Assembly: GCF_000225825.1 (NCBI RefSeq) | Contig: NZ_AGBX01000003.1 | Coordinates: 1 to 64,000, forward strand | Direction: 5' to 3' | Length of the DNA: 64,000 nt | Source: Brachybacterium squillarum M-6-3 | GTDB lineage: Bacteria; Actinomycetota; Actinomycetes; Actinomycetales; Dermabacteraceae | In this document: in pieces, positions 33,057-43,539 of the stretch | How positions within the stretch are numbered: position 1 is the stretch's first letter | Layout: the number at the start of each line of letters is the position of its first letter | Notes under the pieces: model-generated | Told to the model about the DNA's origin: nothing | The model's database searches: none | Seen by the model: the letters and a program-made list of their open reading frames with translations, nothing else | Made by a program: the position numbers and the translations under genes

Positions 33057-34838
33057 TCAGCCCTCCGGCGCGATGACCGGCATCGCCGTGGTGTGGGTCA
33101 TCGGCTCCCCGTCGGCCTGCAGCGGGCGCACCCGCAGCCAGTAGTAGCCGTGCGAGCCCAGGGTGATGGACAGGCTGCCGTCGTCCTGGATGGCCGGGAA
33201 CTCGTGGCCGCCGAACAGGTCGCGCACCGTGCGGCGGGCCAGGCCGCCCAGGTCCAGGGTCGTCGTCACCGGGTGGGAGGCCAGGTTGAACACGCACAGG
33301 AGGGTCTCCGCGTGCGACTCCGCGTCCTCGCCGTACTCGGCGCCGTCGTAGGTGCGGGTGAAGGCCAGCACCCGGTCCGAGTCGGAGGGCACGTTGCGGT
33401 AGGAGCCCATGCCGAAGGCCTCGTGCTGCTTGCGCACCGCGAGCATCCAGCGCACGAAGTGCAGCAGGGAGCCGGAGTGCGCCATCTGCGCCTCCACGTT
33501 CGCCGTCGCGTAGTGGAACACCAGGTTCTGGATCACCGGCAGGAACAGCTTGCCGGGGTCGGTGATCTCCGAGAAGCCGGCGTTGCGGTCGGGGGTCCAC
33601 TGCATCGGGGTGCGCACCGCGTCGCGGTCCTCGAGCCAGATGTTGTCGCCCATCCCGATCTCGTCCCCGTAGTACAGGAAGGGGGAGCCGGGCAGGGACA
33701 GCAGCATCGCGTGGATCAGCTCCAGCTCGGAGCGGGAGTTGTCCAGCAGCGGCGCCAGGCGGCGCCGGATACCGACGTTCGCGCGCATCCGCGAGTCCGG
33801 GGCGTACCAGCCGAGCATCGCGGAGCGGTCCTCCGGGGAGACCATCTCCAGGGTCAGCTCGTCGTGGTTGCGCAGGAAGGTGCCCCACTGGGCGCCCGCG
33901 GGGATCTCCGGGGTGTCCTCCATGATGTCCACGATGTGCTTCGCGGAGCCCTCGCGCAGCGCGTAGAACAGGCGCGGCATCACCGGGAAGTGGAAGCACA
34001 TGTGGCACTCGGGGTCGTCCTCGGAGCCGAAGTACTCCACCACGTCGGCGGGCCACTGGTTGGCCTCGGCGATGATCACGCGGCCCGGCCAGTTCGCGTC
34101 CACGTACTCGCGCAGCTCGGCGAGGAACACGTGGGTCTGCGGCAGGTTCTCGCCGTCGGTGCCCTCCTCCTCGTAGAGGTAGGGGATCGCGTCGGCGCGG
34201 AAGCCGTCGATGCCCTTGTCCAGCCAGAACTTCACCACGTCGAACATCGCCTGCCGCACGGCCGGGTTCTCGAAGTTCAGGTCGGGCTGGTGGGAGAAGA
34301 AGCGGTGCCAGAAGAACTGGCGGCGCACCGGGTCGAAGGACCAGTTCGACTCCTCGGTGTCCACGAAGATGATGCGGGCGTCCTGGTACTTCTCGTCGGT
34401 GTCCGACCAGACGTAGAAGTCGCCGTAGGGCCCCTCCGGGTCGGAGCGGGACTCCAGGAACCAGGGGTGCTTGTCGGAGGTGTGGTTCATCGGCAGGTCG
34501 ATGATCACGCGGATGCCGCGGCGATGCGCCTCGGAGACCAGCCGTTCGAAGTCGGTGATCGAGCCGAACTCGGGCAGCACCGCCTCGTAGTCGGAGATGT
34601 CGTAGCCGCCGTCCTTGAGCGGGGAGGCGAAGAAGGGCGGCAGCCACAGGCAGTCGATGCCCAGCCACTGCAGGTAGTCCAGCCGGTCGATCAGGCCGGA
34701 GAAGTCGCCGGTGCCGTCGCCGTTGCCGTCGGCGAAGGCGCGCACCAGCACCTCGTAGAACACGGCGCGGCGGTACCAGTGCGGGTCGTAGTCCACCCCG
34801 GGGCCCTGGGGGGAGAACTGGCTGGCGTTCAGGGGCAT
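33057..34838 (-). CDS. treS: trehalose synthase (maltose alpha-glucosyltransferase)
   Basis: A GH13 enzyme interconverting maltose and trehalose in the cytosol, for compatible-solute and glycogen metabolism. The 593 residues match TreS. WYRRAVFYEVLVRAFADGNG opens the barrel. The nucleophile is Asp216 in DGFRADAIPYL, the acid/base Glu258 in IIAEANQWP, and the third acid Asp326 in FLRNHDELTLE. GGAGG lies five bases before the ATG. No maltokinase domain is fused and no glgE-pathway genes lie nearby. Confidence 0.94.
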   Translation of the reverse strand: MPLNASQFSPQGPGVDYDPHWYRRAVFYEVLVRAFADGNGDGTGDFSGLIDRLDYLQWLGIDCLWLPPFFASPLKDGGYDISDYEAVLPEFGSITDFERLVSEAHRRGIRVIIDLPMNHTSDKHPWFLESRSDPEGPYGDFYVWSDTDEKYQDARIIFVDTEESNWSFDPVRRQFFWHRFFSHQPDLNFENPAVRQAMFDVVKFWLDKGIDGFRADAIPYLYEEEGTDGENLPQTHVFLAELREYVDANWPGRVIIAEANQWPADVVEYFGSEDDPECHMCFHFPVMPRLFYALREGSAKHIVDIMEDTPEIPAGAQWGTFLRNHDELTLEMVSPEDRSAMLGWYAPDSRMRANVGIRRRLAPLLDNSRSELELIHAMLLSLPGSPFLYYGDEIGMGDNIWLEDRDAVRTPMQWTPDRNAGFSEITDPGKLFLPVIQNLVFHYATANVEAQMAHSGSLLHFVRWMLAVRKQHEAFGMGSYRNVPSDSDRVLAFTRTYDGAEYGEDAESHAETLLCVFNLASHPVTTTLDLGGLARRTVRDLFGGHEFPAIQDDGSLSITLGSHGYYWLRVRPLQADGEPMTHTTAMPVIAPEG

Positions 34839-35002
34839 CGGATCCTCCACGTCGGATCGGCGGGGTGAGCGGGGCGCGGGGCGACCGCTGCGGCCGCCGG
34901 ATTCGTCCCCACAGTAGTGCCCGCCCCCGACGGGCGAGGCGTCCTCCCCGATGCCGGACGCGGCGGGCACGGGTGGTCGGCGGGCTCCGGTGACCGGCGC
35001 GC

Positions 35003-35686
35003 TCAGGCCGCCGGCGGGATCCGCCAGTCGATCGGCGCGGCGCCCTGCTGCTCCAGCAGCGCGTTGGTGTGGGAGAAGGGCCGTGAGCCGAAGAAGCCGC
35101 GGGAGGCGGACAGGGGGCTGGGGTGGGGGCTCTCCACCCGCGGCACGTCGCCCAGCAGCGGCGCCAGGTTGCGGGCGTCGCGGCCCCAGAGGATCGCCAC
35201 CAGAGGCCCGCCGCGCTCCACCAGCGCCCGGATGGCGCACTCGGTGACCTCCTCCCAGCCGCGGCCGCGGTGCGAGGCCGGCTCGCCGGGTGCGACGGTC
35301 AGCACCCGGTTCAGCAGCAGCACGCCCTGGTCCTGCCAGGCGGTGAGGTCCCCGTGGACGGCAGGCTCGATGCCGAGGTCCTGCTGCAGCTCCTTGTAGA
35401 TGTTGCCCAGCGAGCGGGGGAGCGGCCGCACGTGCTGCTCCACCGCGAAGGACAGGCCGATCGGGTGCCCGGGGGTGGGGTAGGGGTCCTGGCCCACCAC
35501 CAGCACCCGCACCTGCTCCATCGGCCGGGTGAAGGCCCGCAGCACGGCATTGCCCGCGGGCAGGTAGCCGCGACCGGCCTCCGTCTCCTGGCGCAGCATG
35601 TCGCCGAGGGCGTGGATGCGGGGCTCCACGGGGGCGAGGGCGCGGGCCCAGTCGGGGCTGATGATCTCGGCGAGGGGTGCGGACAT
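35003..35686 (-). CDS. ung: uracil-DNA glycosylase
   Basis: A base-excision repair enzyme removing uracil from DNA; 227 residues, normal for family 1. The catalytic water-activating Asp67 is in [18 protein letters not shown]; the usual His of GQDPYH is Pro here, as in many actinobacterial enzymes. LLLNRVLTV and [15 protein letters not shown] (His188) form the uracil and minor-groove loops. The start at 35686 ([10 protein letters not shown]) is chosen because the longer open frame upstream is unlike the family. Confidence 0.94.
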   Translation of the reverse strand: MSAPLAEIISPDWARALAPVEPRIHALGDMLRQETEAGRGYLPAGNAVLRAFTRPMEQVRVLVVGQDPYPTPGHPIGLSFAVEQHVRPLPRSLGNIYKELQQDLGIEPAVHGDLTAWQDQGVLLLNRVLTVAPGEPASHRGRGWEEVTECAIRALVERGGPLVAILWGRDARNLAPLLGDVPRVESPHPSPLSASRGFFGSRPFSHTNALLEQQGAAPIDWRIPPAA

Positions 35687-35779
35687 GGAGCCAGTCTCCC
35701 AGGCGCCCGCACGGCCCCGCGCGGGCGCTCGGCGGTCGCCGTCGCGGCGCGCCTGGACGGCGGCCCCTGCGCCCGCCCG

Positions 35780-35785
35780 TAGGCT
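35780..35785 (+). promoter_or_regulatory. -10 element TAGGCT of a leaderless promoter
   Basis: TAGGCT ends six bases before the ATG of the DUF3263 gene. Confidence 0.52.
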
Positions 35786-35791
35786 CGGACC

Positions 35792-36085
35792 ATGCCGTCC
35801 CCCGTCGATCCCGCCCTGCCCGCGGACGCCCCCGCCGCGGCGCCGCTGAGCGACCGCGACCGACGGATCCTGGAGCTGGAGGGCCGCACCTTCCGCTACG
35901 TCGGCGCCAAGGAGCGGGCCATCCGCGAGGAGATCGGCCTGTCCCGCACCGCCTACTACGTGCGGCTCAACTCCCTGCTCGACGACCCCCGCGCGCTGCG
36001 CGCCGCCCCCGCCCTGGTGCACCGGCTGCGCGGCCGCCGCGAGGACGCCGGGACCACCGCCCACGACCCCGGACAGGTGGCCTGA
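35792..36085 (+). CDS. DUF3263 protein
   Basis: A 97-residue helical protein with the DUF3263 core [20 protein letters not shown]...[24 protein letters not shown], which resembles a sigma-region-4-like helix-turn-helix. It is probably a small DNA-binding regulator. The start is leaderless (TAGGCT at 35780). It is followed by a LytR_C protein gene, the same pair found in mycobacteria next to virR. Confidence 0.88.
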   Translation: MPSPVDPALPADAPAAAPLSDRDRRILELEGRTFRYVGAKERAIREEIGLSRTAYYVRLNSLLDDPRALRAAPALVHRLRGRREDAGTTAHDPGQVA

Positions 36086-36181
36086 CCGGCGCTCCCGTCG
36101 CCCGCCGCGTGACCTCCCCGACGCCCCCGCCCGGGGCGTGTGCTCCCGCGCGTCGCCCCGTGGCCCTGGTGTAATGGACCC

Positions 36182-36796
36182 GTGGCAGACGATTCCCAGT
36201 ACCCGTACCCGCCGGACCGGTTCGACGACGAGGCCGACGCGGCCTCCTTCCACGGCGCCCACCGCGCCGAGGAGCCGTTCTGGCGCCAGAACCTCGTCTA
36301 CATCCTCATCATCGGGGCCGCCTTCCTGACCCTGCTCGTGCTGCTGTTCTTCATCAACGGCCTGGGCGGCGACGGTGAGGAGGGCACCACCGGGCCCGTC
36401 GCCTCCAGCGCCGAGGCCAGCGTCGGCGGAGACGGCGGCGAGGGCGCCGAGGAGGGTGGCGAGGAGACCACCGCCGAGGAGGAGCCCACCGCAGAGCCGG
36501 ACCGCTCCACCCCCGTGCTGGTGATGAACGCCGCCAACATCAACGGCCTGGCCGGCACCTGGCAGGACACCCTCGAGGAGGACGGCTGGACCGAGGTCGG
36601 CGTCGGCACCGCCAACCAGCCCCAGGACGAGGCCGCCGTCTACTACCGTGACGAGGCCGACGCCGCCTCCGCGCAGGCCCTCGCCGAGGAGGTCGGCGCC
36701 GGGGAGGCCACCCAGAGCGACGAGTACGACAACCGCATCACCTTCATCGCCGTCTCCGAGCCCGGGGACTCCGAGGAGGGCGACGGCGAGGAGTGA
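36182..36796 (+). CDS. LytR C-terminal (LytR_C) domain membrane protein, VirR-like
   Basis: A 204-residue protein: a polar N-terminus, one helix ([21 protein letters not shown]), an acidic Glu/Gly/Thr spacer and an extracytoplasmic LytR_C domain ([22 protein letters not shown]). Relatives such as mycobacterial VirR act in cell-wall polymer attachment alongside LCP ligases. The GTG start ([11 protein letters not shown]) follows TGTAATGG and has no ribosome site, so it may be leaderless. It is co-directional with the DUF3263 gene, 96 bases away. Confidence 0.85.
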   Translation: MADDSQYPYPPDRFDDEADAASFHGAHRAEEPFWRQNLVYILIIGAAFLTLLVLLFFINGLGGDGEEGTTGPVASSAEASVGGDGGEGAEEGGEETTAEEEPTAEPDRSTPVLVMNAANINGLAGTWQDTLEEDGWTEVGVGTANQPQDEAAVYYRDEADAASAQALAEEVGAGEATQSDEYDNRITFIAVSEPGDSEEGDGEE

Positions 36797-36937
36797 CCTC
36801 CGGGGCGCAGGCCCCTGCATCGCCATGACGGGACGCCGTCCGGGACCAGCTCCCGGGCGGCGTCGCCGTCTGTCCGGGGTCCCCGGGGCGGGCGCGCGAC
36901 GGCGGCCGGACACGCCTGCGCCGGGAGCGGACGGGGG

Positions 36938-36964
36938 TTAGCACTCTCAGGGGTCGAGTGCTTA
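36938..36964. promoter_or_regulatory. CIRCE element 1 of groEL (HrcA operator)
   Basis: TTAGCACTC-N9-GAGTGCTTA matches the CIRCE consensus with one change. It overlaps the probable groEL -10 TATGAT (36963-36968). Confidence 0.9.
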
Positions 36965-36970
36965 TGATGA

Positions 36971-38779
<1,809 letters not shown>

Positions 38780-38819
38780 TCCAGCCTCACGGCTGACACC
38801 TGCCGCTCCCCGGAGCCGC

Positions 38820-38855
38820 ACGGGCCCCGATCCTCTGGCGAGGGTCGGGGCCCGT
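38820..38855 (+). terminator. terminator of groEL
   Basis: ACGGGCCCCGA pairs with TCGGGGCCCGT and an inner CCTC/GAGG stem, 40 bases after the stop codon. Confidence 0.7.
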
Positions 38856-38895
38856 TCGCGTGCCCGGGGTGGTGGGGTGCTGAGCTTCCGGGTGC

Positions 38896-38976
38896 GCTGC
38901 AAAGATCAGGCGCGTGGTGCGGGGTCACGTCCTCCAGCAGGGGGTAACCCCGCACTGAGTGCCCGATCTTTGCTGC
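38896..38976. repeat. long inverted repeat in the groEL-hsdR gap
   Basis: Two 33-base arms (38896-38928, 38944-38976) pair at 26 of 33 positions; the best run is GTGCGGGGT against ACCCCGCAC, and both ends carry GCAAAGATC/GATCTTTGC. It is non-coding and could fold as a cruciform or RNA hairpin. Confidence 0.75.
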
Positions 38977-39010
38977 CAACCGTGCCCCCCTGCCCCGTGC
39001 CCGCCCGGAA

Positions 39011-39202
39011 CGACTGAAAAAGGGTCGTGGGTGTGCAGTGAGCGCCGTATGGCCGGTGACTGCACACCGGCATCCCTTTTCCAGTCGTGCCCGAGCGCGA
39101 GGTGAGTGCTGGGGGAGGCGCCTTGCGCTGAAAACCGGCTCCAGGTGCACCCTCACCGCTCAGGAGGCGGTGATGGTGCACCTCGAGCCAACTTTCAGCG
39201 CT
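39011..39202. repeat. composite hairpin repeat, left copy flanking the RM cassette
   Basis: Two hairpins in series: 39011-39089 (ACGACTG...GGTGTGCAGT / ACTGCACACC...CAGTCGT) and 39126-39202 (CGCTGAAAACCGGCTCC with a TCAGGA loop). The same two elements occur in the same order and direction at 45606-45770. Together with 38896-38976 they fill the gap between groEL and hsdR. Confidence 0.85.
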
Positions 39203-39226
39203 CGGCTTTCGAGGTATGGACCCTGT

Positions 39227-42200
39227 TCACGAGGCGGAGGTCTGCAGCCGCTCGTACAGTCCCACGTCCATGAGCATCGCCTGCAGCTGGTCCCAGGGCA
39301 TGCCCCGCAGGTGCTTGATCACTGCGCCGCTGGACTCTTCGACGTTCCACACGGCGTTCTCGACCACAGTCCTCATACCCGGGGCCGCCGCGAAGTCGAT
39401 GCGGGAGTTGGAGTGGGCGATGGCCTGCATCGTGTCATCCGCGACGACCTCGGCCAGCAGGTTCTCGACGCCGCTGAGCTTGTAGTCGTCCGGGACGTCG
39501 AGGCCTCCGAGGTACCGGTTGACCTTGTCGATGATCTCGGTCTTCCTCTGTCGTTTGCGCTCACGCGCGGCGGCCAGGCCTGCTTCGGTCATGCCTTGGA
39601 GACCCTCGGGATCGGTCGTCCCGAGAGTGAGGTCGTCTTCGCGGATCTTCTCCAGCCGGTAGTGGGTGAGAACGATGTCGGAGACGTCGACCTCCTCCGG
39701 GGTCGTGTCCTCTTCGGTGAAGGATCGGAGACGTCGGGCGAGCAGGTCGGCGTAGGCGCTGAACTTCTCGTAGCGCGGGTTTCCGTAGTCGATCAACTGC
39801 GAGAAGAAGGCGTAGGCCTTGAGGTACTGGGTAAGGGTCGAGCGGTAGTCGATGAGGGTGTCGCGCTCGGCGTGATGGTCTCCCTCGATCGCCCGCTTCC
39901 ATCGGTCGCCGAATCGGTCGACTGCTGGTGCCAGGTGCCTCCCCGGATCCGTGTGTTTGCCCCCCGGCCGCGTCCATGCCTCCCAGAAGAGGTCCACCTC
40001 CTGCCGCGTGTGGATTCCGACCTGCTCCAGCTTGGCGTGCATGTCCATCACCAGGTCCGGGTCGGACTCGGTGGTGATCTCTGCATCCTCGTAGTACTCG
40101 CGGAACGCGGCGAGGATCTCCTCGGGGTCGTTCACGAAGTCCAGCACGTAGGTGTCCGTCTTCCCCGGTGCCATGCGATTGAGCCGGGAGAGGGTCTGCA
40201 CGGCGGCGATGCCCGATAGCTGTTTGTCGACATACATCCCCACCAGCAACGGCTCGTCGAAGCCCGTCTGGTACTTGTTGGCGACGATGAGCACGTGCTG
40301 GTCGGGCCCGGCGAAGACCTTGGCCAGGTCGCGTCCCTTGAGCTGCGGGTTCTCGCTGGTCTCGGTGACGGTCGGTGCGGTGCCGCCGGGCAGGGTGTCG
40401 ATCTCGGGGTCCGGCACCTCGCCGGAGAAGGCGACAAGGGCGTGGAGGTCCAACTCCTCCTCGCGGCAGATGCGGCGGAATGATCGGGCGTACCGCACCG
40501 CAGCAGCCCGCGAGTCGGTGACCACCATGGCTTTGGCTCGGCCTCCGAGCTCCGGCTGCACCGTGGCGCGATAATGCCGGATGATCTCGCGGACCTTCTG
40601 GTCGATGTTGGTGGGGTGGAGGTTCACCGCCGTCAGGTACGCCTTGGTGCCCGTGCTGGCATCGACCTCGATGTCCTCACCCCCGGCCTTCAGCGAGATC
40701 CGGGCCGCCCGCTCGTAGGAGGTGTAGTTCTTCAGGACGTCGAGGATGAAACCCTCTTCGATCGCCTGCTTCATCGAATACAGGTCGAAGGGGACGTGCT
40801 TGCCGCCGGGTCCGCGGCGACCGAACTGCTCGAGCGTCTTGGCCTTGGGGGTGGCGGTGAAGGCGAAGAAGGAGATGCGATGGTCGGCATCGGCCTTGGC
40901 GGCCATCGCGACCAGGGCGTCCTGGTCGGCGCCGGGTTCGGCGTCCTCCTCGAGACCAGCGGCGGGATCGTTGAGGTAGACGACCTTGCGGACGGCGGCG
41001 GATGCCTCCCCGGACTGCGACGAGTGGGCCTCGTCGGCGATGACGGCGAAACGCTTGCCGACGATCGTGGAGTCCTCACCCTTCTCTGCCGCCTCCTTCA
41101 TCGCCTGCAGGACGTAGGGGAACGTCTGGATGGTGACGCCGATGATTGGCACGCCCGCGTTCAGGGCTTCTCGCAACATCGTGGTCTTGGATCCCCCGGA
41201 GCCGTGGGTCACGGCCCGGAAGGTCCCGGTGGTGGTGACGAGCTGGTCGACGGCGTCCTGCAACTGGCGGTCGAGCACCTGTCGGTCGGCAATGACGATC
41301 ACGCTGTCGAACACCTTGGCACCCTCGGGGGTGTGGAGGGTGGCCAGGCGATGCGCGGTCCAAGCGATGGAGTCGGTCTTCCCAGAGCCCGCGGAGTGCT
41401 GGATTAGATAGTGGTGACCGGCCCCCTCGGCGCGCGCGGCGGCGGTGAGGCGGGTGACGGCGCGCCACTGATGGAAGCGCGGGAAGCGGATGCGCCGCGT
41501 CTCGGTCACTTCGCCGGTCAGCGGGTCTTCGCGAGTTTCATGGCTGACGTAGATGAACTTGGAGAGGATCGCGAGCCAGGCGTCGCGGTCCAGCACGTCC
41601 TTCCAGAAGAACGACGTGCCGGTCTCCGGCGGGTTCCCGGCGCCGTTGTTGTGGCCGTGGTCGAAGGGGAGGAAAGTGGTGGCCGGTCCGTCGAGCTTGG
41701 TGGTCATCGCGATGTGGGTGTCGGTGACGACGAAGTGCACGAGGGCGCCGCGGAACTCGGTGAGTAGTGGCTCGCCCGCGGGAGAGCGGTCGGCACGGTA
41801 CTGAGCGATGCCCTGGGCGAGACTCTGCGTGTACTCGGTCTTGAGCTCGATGGTCGCGACGGGAAGTCCGTTGCAGAACAGCACCAGGTCGATGCGGTCG
41901 GCCTTGTTCTTCGAGTACACCACCTCCTGCATGACCCGCAGACGGTTCTTTCCGTACCGGGCGGTGAGGTCCGGGTTCCGGTCGTCCGCCGGTGGCATCT
42001 GCAGTGTCTTGAACCCGTGGCGCAGGCCGGCGAGGTCGAAGCCCTTGCGCAGCACGTTCAGGGTGCCGCCGCCATGTGACTCGTCCATGGCGAGCACCTT
42101 CACGAGGCGGTCGAGGATGCGCGCTTCGGCCTTCTCCCGGGCCTCGCCGTTCAGGTCCGGGGCGACGATCTTCGCGTACTCCTTCGGCTGGGTGTCCCGC

Positions 42201-42346
42201 AGCCAGCCCAGCAGGTCCTCGGGGAAGAGGGCGCGTTCCTTGTCGAAGCCCGCGCTCGTCGGAGACCGGAGCCAGCCGTGGGCCTCGAGGTGGGAGGAGA
42301 TCTGTTCTTGGAAGGCGAGCTCCTGGTGCAGGCCGGACGTGCTCAT
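39227..42346 (-). CDS. hsdR: type I restriction enzyme, HsdR subunit
   Basis: The motor and nuclease subunit, 1039 residues, which translocates and cleaves unmodified DNA in the R2M2S complex. The N-terminal nuclease has Asp153 (RIDLVLF) and the Glu167/Lys169 pair of ATIELKTEY. The SF2 helicase follows: Walker A AGSGKT (319-324), DEAH (438-441) and QTLSRLNR as motif VI. All catalytic motifs are intact. It overlaps hsdS by four bases (ATGA). The stop lies 25 bases from the left flanking repeat. Confidence 0.96.
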   Translation of the reverse strand: MSTSGLHQELAFQEQISSHLEAHGWLRSPTSAGFDKERALFPEDLLGWLRDTQPKEYAKIVAPDLNGEAREKAEARILDRLVKVLAMDESHGGGTLNVLRKGFDLAGLRHGFKTLQMPPADDRNPDLTARYGKNRLRVMQEVVYSKNKADRIDLVLFCNGLPVATIELKTEYTQSLAQGIAQYRADRSPAGEPLLTEFRGALVHFVVTDTHIAMTTKLDGPATTFLPFDHGHNNGAGNPPETGTSFFWKDVLDRDAWLAILSKFIYVSHETREDPLTGEVTETRRIRFPRFHQWRAVTRLTAAARAEGAGHHYLIQHSAGSGKTDSIAWTAHRLATLHTPEGAKVFDSVIVIADRQVLDRQLQDAVDQLVTTTGTFRAVTHGSGGSKTTMLREALNAGVPIIGVTIQTFPYVLQAMKEAAEKGEDSTIVGKRFAVIADEAHSSQSGEASAAVRKVVYLNDPAAGLEEDAEPGADQDALVAMAAKADADHRISFFAFTATPKAKTLEQFGRRGPGGKHVPFDLYSMKQAIEEGFILDVLKNYTSYERAARISLKAGGEDIEVDASTGTKAYLTAVNLHPTNIDQKVREIIRHYRATVQPELGGRAKAMVVTDSRAAAVRYARSFRRICREEELDLHALVAFSGEVPDPEIDTLPGGTAPTVTETSENPQLKGRDLAKVFAGPDQHVLIVANKYQTGFDEPLLVGMYVDKQLSGIAAVQTLSRLNRMAPGKTDTYVLDFVNDPEEILAAFREYYEDAEITTESDPDLVMDMHAKLEQVGIHTRQEVDLFWEAWTRPGGKHTDPGRHLAPAVDRFGDRWKRAIEGDHHAERDTLIDYRSTLTQYLKAYAFFSQLIDYGNPRYEKFSAYADLLARRLRSFTEEDTTPEEVDVSDIVLTHYRLEKIREDDLTLGTTDPEGLQGMTEAGLAAARERKRQRKTEIIDKVNRYLGGLDVPDDYKLSGVENLLAEVVADDTMQAIAHSNSRIDFAAAPGMRTVVENAVWNVEESSGAVIKHLRGMPWDQLQAMLMDVGLYERLQTSAS

Positions 42347-43539
42347 GTCAGCTCCTTGATGTCGTCCTCGAGCTGCTCTGCTGCGGGACGGTGCTTCGCG
42401 GTGACGTCGATTTGGCCGGTGACGGCCGCGGTGATGAGTGCGGCGCGGCGCTCTTTTGCGAGGGTGATGGTGCGGTTCAGGTCGGCCTGCAACGCCTCAG
42501 TCTGCGCACGGGATTCCTTGAGTCGACGGCCGATCTCCTTCTGCTCGGCATACGGAAGATGCGGGACCCTCAACTCGGCAAGCTTCTCAGCAGGCAGATG
42601 TGCGATGGTGGAACGCCCGGTCTCCAGTGTGAGAGCGCCGTTGTCGCGGAGTGAATTCAGGGCCTCGCCATATACTCGGGGAATAATGTTCGATGTTTGG
42701 CGCAATCGGAGAATAGTCTTCTGGAAGTATGTGTCTGGAATATGTTCTGTCAAGACGACGTTTGTGCCGATGGAGCCGCCCTCAACGACGAGGATGTCTC
42801 CTTCGAGTAGACTGTACCTGGTTCGCTCGACCGGGGTGAAGGGCATTTGTTTTATGTTCGTGAAGTCTATTCCGCCATCTGTGATGTTGCCTGCACGGAC
42901 ATACGGGAAGTACTCGCCATCCAGTTTATGCTTACTCTCGTCGAGCATCTTCCCGAGGGCGATGGTGAAGAAGTGTTTGAGGGGCGCGAGTTTTTGACCA
43001 CTGCCGTCGGGACGGTTCCATAGTAGGTTGTCGCGCTGAGATCTCCAGCGCTCTTCTAGTGTCGTGTGGAGAGCCGTAAAATCTCCGATGAGCGCGTCAA
43101 TCTCGGCGGTCTCGTGGTCGAGGTAGTCGGCGATCACCCTCTGTGTGCTGAGCGGCGGTATTTGAATCTGTTCGCTGCCAATATCTGTTCGGGTTATGCT
43201 CGGTAGAGCAGTGTCCGTCGAGTAGAACTCGAAGGGAAAGCGTAAAGACCAGTAGGCCAGGAAACGTGCATCCAGAATCTCGCTTTTCGGCTCGACGAAG
43301 TAGGCGGTGTCCGTTACCCAGAACTTCCCGCTCACGGGGATGGGTCGGTCGATTGTTCCCTTGCGCCCGAAGATCACTCCGTCCCCGTCGTAGAGATAGT
43401 CGGAGGCGTGAGCAAAAACTCCACCCGACCCGAAAACAGGGAAGTCGCCATCCGGGGCGGCAACTTCTGCGAAGTCTCTGCCGCTCCGTATGGACGTCGT
43501 TCGAGATAGTCGAGTGCTGCGCCAAGGCTGGAAGCTCAC
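42343..43539 (-). CDS. hsdS: type I RM specificity subunit, HsdS
   Basis: The DNA-recognition subunit, 398 residues. It has two target-recognition domains: the first about 15-135, ending IQIPPLSTQRVIADYLDHETAEIDAL in part, the second about 190-330, ending RVPHLPYAEQKEIGRRLKE. Each is followed by a helical spacer. The second spacer ends ALITAAVTGQIDV, a usual HsdS close. Codon use in both recognition domains is clearly lower in GC than in hsdR and hsdM, as expected for exchanged domains. Four-base overlaps join it to hsdM and hsdR. The recognised site cannot be read from sequence. Confidence 0.94.
   Translation of the reverse strand: MSFQPWRSTRLSRTTSIRSGRDFAEVAAPDGDFPVFGSGGVFAHASDYLYDGDGVIFGRKGTIDRPIPVSGKFWVTDTAYFVEPKSEILDARFLAYWSLRFPFEFYSTDTALPSITRTDIGSEQIQIPPLSTQRVIADYLDHETAEIDALIGDFTALHTTLEERWRSQRDNLLWNRPDGSGQKLAPLKHFFTIALGKMLDESKHKLDGEYFPYVRAGNITDGGIDFTNIKQMPFTPVERTRYSLLEGDILVVEGGSIGTNVVLTEHIPDTYFQKTILRLRQTSNIIPRVYGEALNSLRDNGALTLETGRSTIAHLPAEKLAELRVPHLPYAEQKEIGRRLKESRAQTEALQADLNRTITLAKERRAALITAAVTGQIDVTAKHRPAAEQLEDDIKELT

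Noticed and set aside
34839-35240. Upstream extension of treS
   Set aside because: The open frame overlaps ung antisense; the ATG at 34838 has a good ribosome site and the expected TreS N-terminus.
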